Origin: Sipunculus nudus
Lineage: Eukaryota > Annelida > Sipuncula > Golfingiida > Sipunculidae
DNA: 64,000 nt
Direction of reading: 5' to 3'
Assembly: GCA_026874595.1 (NCBI GenBank)
Contig: CM049320.1
Location: 42,418,714-42,482,713, forward strand
This document shows, one piece after another, positions 34,601 to 47,298 of this stretch (its first letter is position 1; each line of letters starts with the position of its first letter). A program made the translations under genes and the position numbers. A model generated the notes under the pieces. The model did not search any database and was not told the origin of the DNA. It saw only the letters and a list, made by a program, of their open reading frames with translations.

Positions 34601-35028
34601 GGGCAGCCAAGACGGTAGGGGGGCTAGATGAAATTTACCTGTATCTTGTTTCTTCTCTCTATTGGTCTTATCTGTAGCCCAGGACTTAGAGCCTGGACTT
34701 AGACTTATCCAGGGGGGGTGGGAGGGGAATGAGCTAATGGGGCCTTGGACATAATTAGTTCCAATTGAGTGGTTACTCAAGAAACCCGTGTCAAGGATCC
34801 TTGAAGCCTGGCTAGACAGTTGATGGAAGAGGGACAGAACCAGCGTGTTGTGCGTTGCATGACACAGAAAGGAGTGACATAGGTTTGTTTAAACAGACAC
34901 AGGTTGTAAGGAGATGAACCCTGGGAGACAAGTAACAGAGAGGTGCTGTTTCAATTTTAATCCTTGTCTAGGAAACAAGGAATGGTTATAGCAAGTCAGA
35001 GGTGATCTACTTTTAGTCTGTGTATTGA

Positions 35029-36886
35029 AACAGAAATTTGTCAAATCTTGGCATGCAAATGTTTACAGTTTTCTATATTGATGCACTAGAAAATGTAAAT
35101 CCTAATGCTACTACGATTTGGCAATATTATTGTGTCTGTCCTGAATGTACATTTCTCTTTCCCTTAAATCCATATAAATTTAAGTTATGTTGATTGTGCA
35201 CATACAATGATTATAGATGCAACATACATATATAACTATTTTATTGTTTTTATGGATACAAAAGGCTTCCAATTTTGTGAAAAAATATAGTTTAACATGC
35301 CTATAATGGCATAATCAAAATATTGACATAATACATCTATCTAGTGACTCTGAGATCTTGAGTATCAACAAGGTCTATTAATAAAAGAAAACTATTTTCT
35401 ATATACATTTAAATTTAATATATATAATATCTTCACTAACTTAAACCACCAGAAGTGGTGGGGTGCCCTAAAATCAAAGAGTTCTTACTTTACTTTCAAT
35501 CTTAGTTGTTTTAATGCAGCACATGTCCCTCTGTGAGTAGACCAGTCTGGATGACTCATAACATTTTGACAGAAATGTGAAAATGCCTGTGTATCTGCTA
35601 ACACAGAAAATCAAAGTGTCTGTTTTGGAGGTTTGAATTGGCACAGATATATCAAATTGATCTGTTTATTGCCAATTAAAGCATCAGGAACAATGTATGA
35701 ACTTCAGGAAAGGATGTGATTTTGAACCACATTGAGAATAGGTCCACACATTTATGTTAATGCTTTTTTTATCAGATAAAGTTAGTGGTGGGCCGATCAT
35801 TGAGTTTTATCAAAAGTCAGTTGGTTTGCTGCCAGTTTCAAGCGCTCGATTACCAAAGGCAACTATCGATTACATCATAATCATGAGTGCTGTTTTTCCA
35901 GAATGCCTTTAATTTATAGAGTAAAATTATTCTTCCATTTTTACAACATTCCGCGCTTCATATGATGAGTCTGTTTTCCCAAATAACACTTCAGCTCCCT
36001 GCCAGCTCACAGAGGTTTATTAAGTCCTCCGTTCTCACATCTACCGTGTTATATTCAGCACTGTGCCTATTGTTGATTTTTTTCTAGTGCATTTTGTAAG
36101 TACGTCATTTACATGAGTTTTTTTTTTCAAAAATTAAGAGTGACAAAAGACTAGTAAAATAAGGAGAAATACGCCTTAATTTCCATGGGTAATAATACAA
36201 ATCAAATATTAGTATGGTCTTAAAGTACACACAACTGCTAGTACATTTATCTGAGTATGACCCGTCAGATTCGAATTGTCGATTTTTGTGACTTTTTTTA
36301 TTATAATCATGCTGATTACTGGCACTAGAATCAAACAAAAGTGACCTAGTTTTTCAAACCAAAAACAAACAGAAATAATTACCCACAAGCCTTTAGGCAG
36401 TTTACAGTATACAAATAGTTCATACGTGATTAATTATAATTTTAGATTTCTTTTACTTTTTTTATTTTTTTCACAAAACTGTATGGGCCTTTAATTTTTT
36501 TCTGGCAGGCCTGTAAAACGAGCATGCATGTCGACAGTCATCATAACTGTTATAAAATGAAAGTCCTTGGTGGCAGTGAAGTTAAAATAATACGCGGGAG
36601 TATTCATGAGGGCCAGCAAGTAGATGTCCTAGATTGTGGTTTAATTCTTGATTATTATAAATAATTAAAATGAAACTTTGAAAAGCATATCTTACTTATA
36701 ATAGGAAAATATAACAAGGCCTACAGGCCTAATGCGAACCTGTTCAAAGTTTAGGAGTATGAATGGAGGTTTATTTTTAAAATTTAATACTGATCCTTTT
36801 AAGTCCTGCATATCTACCTTAGTCATTATGATTTCTGCAAAATGGACATTTCTGACCTGCAAGTTTCAGACTAGGACATTTTGAAA
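35029..36886. other. AT-rich sequence without recognised features
   Basis: No gene seen. At 36714 a tag ACAAGGCCTACAGGCCTAA starts a segment repeated at 50250 (see the family I/J entry). Confidence 0.5.
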
Positions 36887-38220
36887 CTAGAATATTGGCA
36901 GTCGACAAGAGACTATGTGTATCCGCAGAAATCAGAGTAGGATGAGTGAAGTGAGGCATAGATTAAGTGGCAAGGGGAATAGAGTGAGGAGTGTTGCATA
37001 TTAGCACGGATGTCTGCAGCGTAAACATGAATGTAGGTGGTGCCATCTGTCATAAAATCAAGAAAATTGTCCAGGATGTATAAACCTGCAAAATTTCAGG
37101 TGGAAAAGTCAAACCACTGCTGGGATATGAGTGATTTTATCCCAAGGCAGATGAACAGATGGACGCTGTGCATAAATTGTTGCAGGTGGCGCCACCAGTT
37201 TTGCCTATGATGAAGAGATATGTGAGATCTGTACACATGCACAATTTTGGCCCAATTGGTCAAACAGTTCCTGAGATATGATCTTGGATGTCTGCAGAGT
37301 AAATGTGAACGTAGGTGGTGCCACCTGTGATAAAATCAAGAATGCTGTCCAGGATGTATAAACCTGCAAAATTTCAGATGGATACGTCAAACCACTGCTG
37401 AGATATGATTGATTTAATCCCAAGGCAGATGATCAGGTGGGAGCTGTGCATAAACGGTTGCAGGTGGTGCCACCAGTTTTGCCTATGATGAAGAACTATG
37501 TGAGATCTATACACATGCAAAATTTTGGCTCTATCAGCCAACAGTTCCTGAGATATGAGCTTGGATGTCTGCAGAGTAAACCTGAATGTAGGTGGCGCCA
37601 CCTGTCATAAAATCGAGAAAGCTGTCCAGGATGTATAAACCTGCCAAATTTCAGGTTGATTAGTCAAACCCCTGCTGAGATATGAGTGATTTTATCCAAA
37701 AGCAGATGAACAGATGGAAGCTGTTCATAAACGGTTGCAGGTGGGGCCGTCAGTTTTGCCTATGATGAAGAGCTATGCGAGATCTATAAACATGCAAAAT
37801 TTTGGCCTAATCAGCCAACAGTTCCTGAGATATGAGCTTGGATGTCTGCAGAGTAAACCTGAATGTAGGTGGCGCCACCTGTCATAAAATCGAGAAAGCT
37901 GTCCAGGATGTATAAACCTGCAAAATTTCAGGTGGATAAGTCAAACCACTGCTGAGATATGAGTGATATTATCCCAAAGCGGATGAACAGATGGACGCTG
38001 TGCAAAAATGGTTGCAGGTGGCGCCACCATTTTTAGTTTATGTTATAAAGCTATCAAAGGGCTACATTTGTGCAAAATTTTTAGCGTGATTGGTCAAACG
38101 GTTCCCGAGATATGCGGGTTTATGTGTGGGAACAGACGCACAAATGGACGCTGGGCAGCGAGAAAAGGTCAGAGATCAAACAGAAACTAGGGTGCAGCAG
38201 TTCACATGTGACCTGATGAT
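36887..38220 (+). mobile_element. Family C element, copy 2, 3' end missing, expanded core
   Basis: 5' CTAGAATATTGG with a decayed hairpin and TGTATCCGC. The core has more units than copies 1 and 3, with exact GGTGGCGCCACC at 37185, 37591, 37868 and 38017. The sequence runs to CAGTTCACATGTGACC, as in the other copies, but the CGG run and terminal hairpin are absent. Confidence 0.7.
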
Positions 38221-38639
38221 AAACCCTATTTGCTTAAAATGCAAACCAAGTTTTTTCAAACAGTTGAAAGATATAGTTCCAATAATCTTGGAATTCTGCA
38301 TCTAAACATTGTGTCTTGACGTCTAGACACATTGTCTAGACACCCCCCCTGAGCCAGGTCAGTTGCCATGGTGATGTCTGGACCCCACCTGTTTGTACTG
38401 AGTGACCTCTTGACTTGGCTGCTGAAACTCAGCAAGTCGTCAAATCTGTTTTCAAATACAGAAAGCCTTTTTCAATTGGCTACAATGCTTTTTAAAAGCT
38501 GTATTTACCCAATCTATTCTTATAAAACTGGCAGAACCCTACCATAGAATAATTCTTGTAAAGTTTAAACCAATCAGCTTAACAGTTTCATCATAAATCA
38601 GTTTATAAGCTAGAAGAGTTTAAAATTACATTTTCGCTT

Positions 38640-39150
38640 GTAAAAAACACATTAATGTAGGTGGCGCCACCAATACCTCAAAATCAGATCTGACATATAT
38701 GACAAACATTGGTATAAAATTTGGTGATTACAGCTCTAGCCGTTTCTGAGATTTTAAGTTTAGTATGCTTTTTTGCACAGATGACTAAGTTCAACTTCCT
38801 GTAACTAGGCAAAAAGTCTCCGAACTGGAACCATTCAAACAAACTTGAGAGAGATTGTTCCAAGGAACATTTCTGTGAAATACTGAACAATTTGGCTGGA
38901 CAGTTTCGGAGAAGAAGATTTTTAAAGCTTTTTTAGCTTTTTCCCTATAAAATCTAAGAAAATGCAGTTAAAAAAAAAATAAACAAAATCCGATATAGTT
39001 TTTTGGATGACTGATTATTTGCATAAAATTTGGTGATGCTAGCTCCTGCTGTTTTTGAGATAAGTATGGTTAACGTACAGACAATGCACGATGCACACCG
39101 CACGACGGACGACGCTGCACAGGTTCGCTAAAAAAGGCAAAAACTTCTTT
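38640..39150 (+). repeat. Family F fragment
   Basis: Begins near AATGTAGGTGGCGCCACCAA (exact palindrome at 38660) and ends in GCACGACGGACGACGCTGCAC then GCTAAAAAA in decayed form. It resembles the 3' end layout of families A-C, but no clear hairpin was found. Confidence 0.4.
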
Positions 39151-39867
39151 TCTTAAGGTATATATATATATACTGTGGCTGGCGTTTAGTTAGAGAAGGT
39201 TTCAAAATAACAATAAAATCTTTGCACATAAGCAGCCACATCTACACATTCACGTGAACACTAACTTTTTTGTATAGCATCAATGGCATTTCACAAATAT
39301 TTTGCCAGTAGCATCATTATTAGCATATGTAAACCATAATACAAAAGTTGATAATTTAAATAGTATCAATACTTCTCTATATGTGCCTTTATTGCATGTC
39401 TACCTGTTCCATGTTCCCTCAGCTATTCGTGCAGCTTCTATGAATATGAGTGTGTGTTAGGTAATTCATAATAATTGTTATGTACATTGTGTATGTAACT
39501 GCAAGGCAAATCATGATAAACAAAGCCCCCAAGGACAAGTTGAAGAAGCGAAAAATTGCTAACATTTAACCTTTCTCAACCACAGTATGTAAGCTATTCA
39601 TTTATTACATACACTATCCAACATGGCATATAATAGATATAATAGCTGAGACAATGTACATGCCAATTATTAGTCAAAACATCTACCTGATTCAAGAATA
39701 TTGAAAACTCTGATCAATTAACCTGAGAATAAGCTGGAATATTAACAAAGTTTGAGGTAAGATAAAACTCTCTCATCATTTTGAAGTTTAACAGATTTAT
39801 ATTTGAATAACTGAACCAATTATAAGTCCATTATTGATCAATTTGCTCAAAGGGATGATTGATTATG
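39151..39867. other. AT-rich sequence, nothing recognised
   Basis: Includes a short TA tract near 39160. No gene or repeat end supported. Confidence 0.4.
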
Positions 39868-40489
39868 CAGGGCTTGACACTAACTTTTGAATGTACTTGC
39901 CAAGTAGGGCAAGTAACAACTAATCTTTACTTGCCCTACAAGTATTTTAACTTGTCCTACAACAATCAGGGATTAGTGATCACAGCCTCAAACACAAATA
40001 GTGTGTTCCACATGACATTTTGCAACAATAAACATGTTCAACTGATTGTTTGTTAATAATATTTTTCTGTAGCATATGCACATATAAACATACAGGTAAT
40101 ATTTTATACAGGAACAGTGGAACCCCACAATTATGACCGCCCCGAGGACTGACCAAAGTGGTCATAATATGGGGGTGGTCACATTTGTGAAATTCTAAGT
40201 TACCTGGATCATATAAAAGGGACCAAGAAAAGTGGTCGTAATTGTGGGGTGGTCACAATTGTGGGGTGGTCATAAGGTGGGGTTCCACTCAATGACAAAA
40301 TGATTTATTTTCTCAAAGAAAGAAAACGGCTAACTGAATCAGCAGAGATTCAGGCCTTTGGGTACAGGTTTAGGTTGGACCTACTAGACCAGACAGGCAA
40401 GTAGGAGCCCACTTTAAGATGCCCTACCACCAATTTCTGGAACTTTTATTAACCCAGGGCAAGTGGTTAACTGTTAATGTCCAGCCCTG
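39868..40489. mobile_element. hAT-like MITE with nested small TIR element
   Basis: Ends CAGGGCTTGACACTAAC and (complement) CAGGGCTGGACATTAAC are typical hAT termini. ACTTGCC repeats follow inside. No exact 8-bp duplication remains (TGATTATG against TAATGAAA). A second element is inserted at 40115-40290. Confidence 0.65.
40115..40290. mobile_element. 176-bp TIR MITE (CAGTGGAACCCC ends)
   Basis: Inverted ends CAGTGGAACCCCAC and GAGTGGAACCCCAC are followed by TTATGACC on both sides. The middle repeats GTGGTCATAA and ATTGTGGGGTGGTCA. The ends resemble pogo/Tigger-type termini, but flanking TA is not evident. Confidence 0.65.
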
Positions 40490-41078
40490 TAATGAAATAT
40501 GTACCAACTTCTACCACTAATATTAACATGTCTATGTTTGTGTGAAATATTATGAACATATGTTACGTACATATGTTTTTTTTTTTTTGGTATATAGTTT
40601 GTAATTAGTACTGAGTATTTCCACAATAACTGATTTACACATACCTTGGAATTTCTTTGTGACTGTACAATGTTTATATCTGATCCTCCCTGTATCTCTA
40701 ACATGGTATACATACCTTGTATAATGTTCTGTACGGGGTTCACAGTAACTGCCCTGCATTTTACACTCTATACATGTCGCTTATGTTGATAATAAACTAT
40801 TGAGAAGTAGACCATCATGGAGGCACTAAGATATTCAAATGGAAAACATATACAGCACAGAGTACAAGTATAAAGGCCCAAACATGATGACTGCAGGGAC
40901 TGTTCTGACTGACCCATGACCCCATGCCGAGTGAAAGGGCCACAAAAGCAAAAGTCCCTGATAACACATCACCTGATTGAATAAAGTATATATACCACTG
41001 ACTTAATAAATGTACAAAGGTGGTGCAGTTATTTATAATCAGATAAAAACTGTGCAGTATGATCTACAACTGATATTT

Positions 41079-41148
<70 letters not shown>

Positions 41149-41262
41149 ATATATATATATATATATATATATGCATTATTTTGCTTTGTTATAAGCTATA
41201 TATGTTGAAGTATATATTTACAGTGAAACCTGGTATTGCCACATTCCTAGGGACAAACAAAA
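40490..41262. other. No gene; contains a (TA)n tract
   Basis: A TA microsatellite occupies about 41082-41172, with a small interruption. The rest is unique and AT-rich. Confidence 0.5.
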
Positions 41263-44200
41263 CAAGTGATCCGTGGGTCATGACTCTAAGCTGACTGGGC
41301 AGAGATTCGCAAAAGGAAATTTTATCATCAGAATGGTAGTATATACCCATTCAACAGATTAACCAACAGGCCAAGATTCTGTCTGTATTTATATATCTCA
41401 AAAATAGAGAAAAAAATGGGTAAACTTTAAAAACTAGAATATGGGTAGTCATCAAGTGACTATGTGTATCCGCTAATATCAGAGTGGAACGGGTGAAGTA
41501 AGGCATGGATTGAGTGGCAAGAGGAAACAGAGTGAAGTGTGTTGCATATTAGCATGGATGTCTGCAGCCTTAATGTGTATGTAGGTTGTGCCACCTACCA
41601 CAAATCAAGAAATCTGTCCAAGTTGTTTACATATGCAAAATTTTAGGCAGATAAGTCCCTACACTAAGGTCACTACATGTATATGAGTGGTTTTAGCCCA
41701 CAGCAGACAAACAGACAGATGCTGTGCAAAAATGGTTGCAGGTGGCCCCTCCAGTTTTGTGTATGATAAAGACCTATGTGAGATCTAATTACATGCACAA
41801 TTTTGGCCCAATCGGTCAAATGGTTCCCGAGACAAGAACTTGGATGTCTGCAGCGTAAACTAGAATGTAGGTGGTGCCACCTGTCATAAAATCAAGAAAG
41901 CTGTCCAGGATGTATAAAACTGCAAAATTTTAGGTAGATATGTCAAACCACTGCCGAGATATGAGTAATATTATCCCACAGCAGACAAACAGATGGATGC
42001 TGTGCAAAAATGTGTGCAGGTGGCGTCACCAGTTTTGTGTATGATAAAGAGCTATGTGAGATCTATACACATGCCAAATTTTGGCCAAATCGTTCAAACG
42101 GTTCCCGTGATATGAGCTTGGATGTCTGCAGTGTGAACGTGAATATAGGTGGCACCACCTGTCATAAAATCAAGAAAGCTATCCAGAATGTATACGCATG
42201 CCGAATTTCTGGTGAATCAGTCAATTCACTGCAGAAATATGAGTGATTTTAACCCAAGGCAGATGAACAGATGGACACTGTGCAAACATGGTTGCAGGTG
42301 GCGCCACCATTTTTTTGTATATTAAAAAGAGCTATCCAAGGGCTACATTTGTATAAAAAATTTTTTCCTGATCGGCAAACGGTTCTAGGGATATGAGGGT
42401 TCATCTGTGGAAACAGACGCACAAATGGATGCTGGACAGAGAGGAAAGGTCAAAGGTCAACACAAATTGGTTAGGCACCAGATCACATGTGACCCAATAA
42501 TTGGTGTAAGTTTCGGAAAAATCGGTCAAGTAGTCTCAGAGGAGTTCTCCGGAAACGAATGCGGCAGCGGCGGAACCCGGTCAAAAACATAGTATCTGCA
42601 AAACTTCGTTTTGGCGGATACAAAAACATAGGTGGCTCCACCAGTCTGCAGAAACTTATAAAAACACTTAATGGTCAATATTCATGCAAAGAATCATGCT
42701 GATCTCTGCATTAGTTGTTCAGATACTTCAGCTTTTGTATAAAATTTTCCATTATTCTGAGGGATACTTCGGAGTCCTATAGCTTGAAGGATACGGGAAA
42801 CAAAGACCTCATTTCAGGTTTCCACAGACACCTTTAATGGGCCTCCTTGCATGACAAGAATGAAGATTCTAGGTCAAGTTGTTATGATTTGTACCCTGTT
42901 GACAGAAAACCACAACTTTAGGTCTCAAAAATAGAGAAAAAAATTCGTAAAAATTTGAAAAAAAATACCCAGTCTACAGAAACTGATGTATGCCAAATCA
43001 ATATGTATGCCAAAAATCATGACCATCAGTGATGTAGTTATTGAGATACTGCAGTTTTTGTATCAAATTTTTTAATTATTCTGGGGAGTATTTTTGAGCC
43101 ATACAGCTTAAAGGATATGGGTAACAGAGACCTAATTTCAGGTTTCCATGGAGACTTCATGGGTCTCCCTGTGTGTCAAGAATGAAGATTCTAGGTCCAG
43201 TCATTACGATTTGTACCCTGTTAAATACATCCTTAAAGGTCTCAAAAATAGAGAAAAAAAATTGTGAAAATCTGAAAAAAATACAGGTGGCGCCACCAGT
43301 CTGGATGAACTGATGGAACACCTCTTGATCAATATGTATGCCAAAAATCATGACCATCAGTGTTGGAGTTATTGAGATGTTGTAGTTTGTTTATTAAATT
43401 TTCCATTATTCTGGGGGTAATTGGGAGCCCTACAGCTCAAAGGTTATGGGTAACAGGGACCTTATTTCAGGTTTCCATGGAGACTTTTCATAGGTCTCTC
43501 AGTGTGTCAAGAATGAAGATTCTAGGTCCAGTCTTTATGATTTGTGCCCTGTTAACAGATGTTCACATTTTTAAAGGTCTCAAAAATAGAGAAAACAATT
43601 CGTAAAAAATAAAAAAAAAGTGGCCCCACCAATCTGCAGAAACTGATGAAACATCTCATGATCAATATGTATGCCAAAAATCATGACCATCAGTGATGTA
43701 GCTAATGAGATATTGAAGTTTTCCTAAGAATTTTTTTACTATTCTGGGGGATACTCTAGGGCCCCATAGCTCAAAGGATATGGGTAACAGATACCTTATT
43801 TCTGGTTTCCATGGAGACTTTTCTAAGGTCTCTCAGTGTGTCAAGAATGAAGATTCTATGTCCGGTCTTTACGATTTGTGCCCTGATGTTCACATTTTAA
43901 AAGGTTTCAAAAACAGAGAAAAAAATTCGTAAAAAGTCAAAAAATATAGGTGGCTCCACCTGTCCGCAGGAACTGATGGAACATCTCATGATCCATATGT
44001 ATGCCAAAAATCATGACCATCAGTGAAGTAGTTAATGAGATATTGAAGCTTTTGTATGAAATTTTTTACTATTTTTGGGGGTACTTTGGGGCCCCATAGC
44101 TCGAAGGATATGGGTAACAGAGACCTAATTTCTGGTTTCCAAGGAGATTTTTCATGGACCTCTCAGAATCCCAAGTAACAAGATATTAGGTCCAGCTGTT

Positions 44201-44297
44201 ACGATTTGTGCCTGGTTAACAGACGAAAAGTCAGATGGATGACGGACAAAGAGTGATCGCTATAGCTCAGATGACTTTCAGTCAGCTGAGCTAAAAA
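41263..44297 (+). mobile_element. Family A element containing a nested family C copy
   Basis: 5' tag ACAAGTGATCCGTGGGTC (41262-41279). After a C insertion at 41434-42621, five A units of 324-334 bp follow (AAGGATATGGGTAACAG marks at 42787, 43111, 43440, 43774, 44104), each with AGTCTGCAGAAACTGATG-type blocks. The 3' end is GACGGACAAAGAG, a 14-bp hairpin with one mismatch (44263-44276 with 44280-44293) and AAAAA. No coding capacity. Confidence 0.75.
41434..42621 (+). mobile_element. Family C element, copy 3 (1188 bp), nested in family A
   Basis: 5' CTAGAATATGGGTAGTC..GACTAT then TGTATCCGC; 3' TCCGG, CGG-rich, then GTATCTGC..GGCGGATAC. An exact GGTGGCGCCACC lies at 42297. It is inserted in an A-run of the A unit (..TTAAAAA before, AAAAACATAGG after), as judged from uninterrupted A units elsewhere. 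Confidence 0.78.
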
Positions 44298-44793
44298 CTA
44301 GCATATCTGCAGTCCAACAAAAGCAAGTGCAAGTAGGTTATATAAGACTTCCACATGAGTTGGATTATCAATTTAACTTGACTTAAGCCAGTTTGACACA
44401 AAAATATGCTACTCTACATAAAAAACAAGTTGCCCATGGGCCTTGACACTCTGCTGAATTTACTGGGTTCTCGTTTCTTTTATTAATGTTATATATCGTC
44501 TGTGACAAGAGCCTATGGGTAATGTTTCAATTTTTTTTAAATGTATTATCAGAATAAAGTGACTAATTTCAGGATTCAAAGGAGACTTACCAAGTACACC
44601 CTAGATTTTACAATAGAAGGTTCCAAGGAAAATGTACAATTTTTACCCTGTCTGTCTGGGTGGTCAAAATCTGGCTTCTGGCCAGTAGGTTTTCAGATGC
44701 AGACATCCATACAGCTGTCCTTATAAAACAGTACTACAGTACAAAATCATGAAGTCAAACTAACTGTAAATGGTACTGGTAACTGGTACATAA

Positions 44794-44866
<73 letters not shown>

Positions 44867-45739
44867 AATGCATTTAAACCACATACAAATTATGTTTACT
44901 TCAACTTAAACTGTAATAATAAAGTTGTTTAAAACTTTTATTTAGAACTAAAATTGTATATAGAACTAAGAAGTATGTAGTTGATTCAGCCAGTCTGAGA
45001 CCCAAAACTAGGACTAGGACTAAAGCTATGCAGTCTAAAAGTCCTACATCCAGGGTTCACATTGGACCCAAGTAAAACCTGTTTTAGAGAAACCAGTGAG
45101 TACAACCAGGGTAAAAAGTATTTATTCGGGTTTTACTCTGGTTTTACCCAGTTTTTTTTAGCCAAACCATTTCCCATGTTTATTTGCTTTTTTCAGGCAT
45201 TACTAAAGCAAAAGTTTCTCGCTGACCCTGTCTAAAAGCGGCCATATACCATTCACACATTAACTCATGCTTGGCTGTGCAGAACACATCACTTTAATCA
45301 ACTGATAGGAATAAGGGGTAAAACAAAGAATTCCTGGGTAATACCTGGGTAAATCTGCTGATGTGTAAAACCTGTGAACCAAGCCTATATCACTGTCATG
45401 GTTTATGTACTGAGTTACTGACTTTAAAGCATGCAGCCTCAACACAAATATTTACAGTTAACTTACCAGATCACATGGTCTGTTACCATGACATGTCTGT
45501 TTTAAGTACACCTGACCATGTAGAGGCTGGTCTCTTTTCAGACCTGTCAATATATGAGTAACCATAGTCTGATGTCATAAAACTATACACACCATGTTAC
45601 TTGGCCCTGCTGGTGCTAGGACTCCAATCAAACATTCCATCTACTAATGTTCGGACTGCTATATGATTGCAGCAATCTAGTACACAAGTACAAAACTGTG
45701 TTGTATGATAAGATAAACTGTGATCTACACACTGTCATG
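44298..45739. other. No gene; A-type tag and (TA)n tract
   Basis: ACAAGTTGCCCATGGGC (44425-44441) is a family A-type 5' tag. A TA tract lies at 44793-44862. 45050-45370 may be a decayed TIR element (CAGGGTTCACA against TGTGAACC), but this is weak. Confidence 0.45.
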
Positions 45740-46429
45740 CAGGGTTCTCCACTAGCCAATATAGCCTGGCGCACCACCAGCCTTTCATTTCTCACCATCA
45801 GTCTATAATATTACCCTCCACTCTTTCATCTGTCCCAGCCACCCTTTCCCTGTCCCTGCCAGACATACAGTGGTCAGGGGTAACAGGACTGGCCTTACAG
45901 ACTGACCCTGCAAGGGGTCTTGCTGAGTGATTGTTAGCCAGGAGTAATTAAGCTGGTGTCAGTGCTGGAATCTTATCATCACAGCCAGTGACATCAGGTT
46001 ACTGGATGGGTATAAGACAGCCCACTGCTGTAGAGTTAGAGAAGCCACAACTCCTTGGTTCCCTAATTGCATTTTAATTACACAGTACCTGTTGGCATGG
46101 ATATTGGTTAACAAGGATACATATTCTGACTTTGGCTTCTAGGAAGGTATATATTCACTCAGTGTGCTATCATAACAGCTGGTTTTTAAGTGTGGCTGAT
46201 ACAAGAAATTTCTATATTTGCATTCTATTTGTTGTTCGTATGACAGCTCATACAAACAAATTACACATGCCCTTCCTCTTGCTCTCAATGTTTTTACATG
46301 CATAAAAAGCCACACAGATTAAATTTTTAATCAGACAATGAAAAATGCTTGACCTGCAACAGGTAAGCACCAGGCCTGGTGCGACCGCGCTTACCACCAG
46401 CCTATCAGAATTTCTAGTGGAGAACACTG
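45740..46429. mobile_element. Probable hAT-like MITE (690 bp)
   Basis: Inverted ends CAGGGTTCTCCACTAG and CAGTGTTCTCCACTAG, then AGCCTGGCGCACCACCAG-like sequence repeated in inverted form on the right (GCGCTTACCACCAG nearby). No clean 8-bp duplication. No transposase. Confidence 0.6.
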
Positions 46430-47296
46430 CCATGGTTCAACAACCCCATCCCAGGTCAACTCCAGTAGAAAGCCACCCACTAAAAATGTGGCTATCATAC
46501 CGAAAGAGCCATGACAATGGGACAAAGCCCACTGAATTTTTTATGGTTATCCAGATAACCTCCAAAATTTAACGGACTGCTCCTTGAGTGTTTTCCAAAA
46601 AATATCAACAAAATCAGTTCAGAATGTTTAGCGTAAATTTTCTGACAGACCAATTGTGGTTGAATACCTGTGCACTACATGGTGAGTGATATAAAAATGG
46701 GACTTAAAATACTCTTGCTTGATTTAAAATGACAGAAGAGACTGTTACAGTAAAGTAGGAATTAGCAGCAGGAAATGCTAGTGTTCTGTGTCTGAGCAGT
46801 ATCTCAGAGATTTTAACATAACCCGAGGAACTGACCGTGTAACAATAGTACCCACTTCATCAACAACACCTGATCTGTCAGTGTTTCTTGGTTTGTTTAC
46901 AGAACTTTTCAGTCCTCTCGCATGATGCTCATACATATTCATAACTCTGTGATGAGGTGTCACTGTCCAGCTGACTCACACTTTGTCATTCATGAATATT
47001 CATGAACTCATATAAATTTTCTCATGTGTCATTATACAAATATATATTTATATATCTGGCCATAAACCTGAGGCTGTAGAATAATTTTTTAACTTAAGAT
47101 GTAGTTTCTAAACTCCAGTTAACAAGTACTTTAACTATAACCATAAAATAGGAAACAGAGCCTACAAAATGTTATGGTTTTGACACACTAACACATTCAC
47201 TTTAACAGTGACTGCACCATATGTCATTTCTGTGTATTTAGCACCATTCAATAAATCCTAAGCAACAAAACATACAATTTCATCACTGTTTGCATA
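46430..47296. other. No recognised feature
   Basis: AT-rich single-copy-looking sequence between two TIR elements. Open frames are short and without recognisable domains. Confidence 0.4.
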
Positions 47297-47298
47297 TA

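Larger units (their letters stand above)
32808..35028 (-). mobile_element. Degenerate, internally deleted DIRS-like (tyrosine-recombinase) retroelement
   Basis: Long diverged inverted terminal repeats (about 32808-32970 and 34884-35028) share GACTTGCTATAACC-, GTTTCCT- and GGGTTC-type blocks. Next to the left repeat is an internal region (33054-33141): its left part is the complement of the element's left tip (CCAATTCTCTG..), its right part that of the right tip (GACTAAAAGTAG). That equals a copy of the joined termini, as in DIRS elements. A recombinase remnant lies on the minus strand between. At about 2.2 kb it is far shorter than a full element, and no reverse transcriptase was seen. Ends are good to a few bases. 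Confidence 0.7.

Noticed and set aside
34184-34780. Functional gene in the GC-richer stretch
   Set aside because: Stops and frame changes occur throughout, and it lies within the inverted repeats of the DIRS-like relic.
41010-41294. Tyr/Ile-rich open frame
   Set aside because: Translation of a TA microsatellite. The same applies to frames at 8314-8523, 32391-32579 and 51399-51593.
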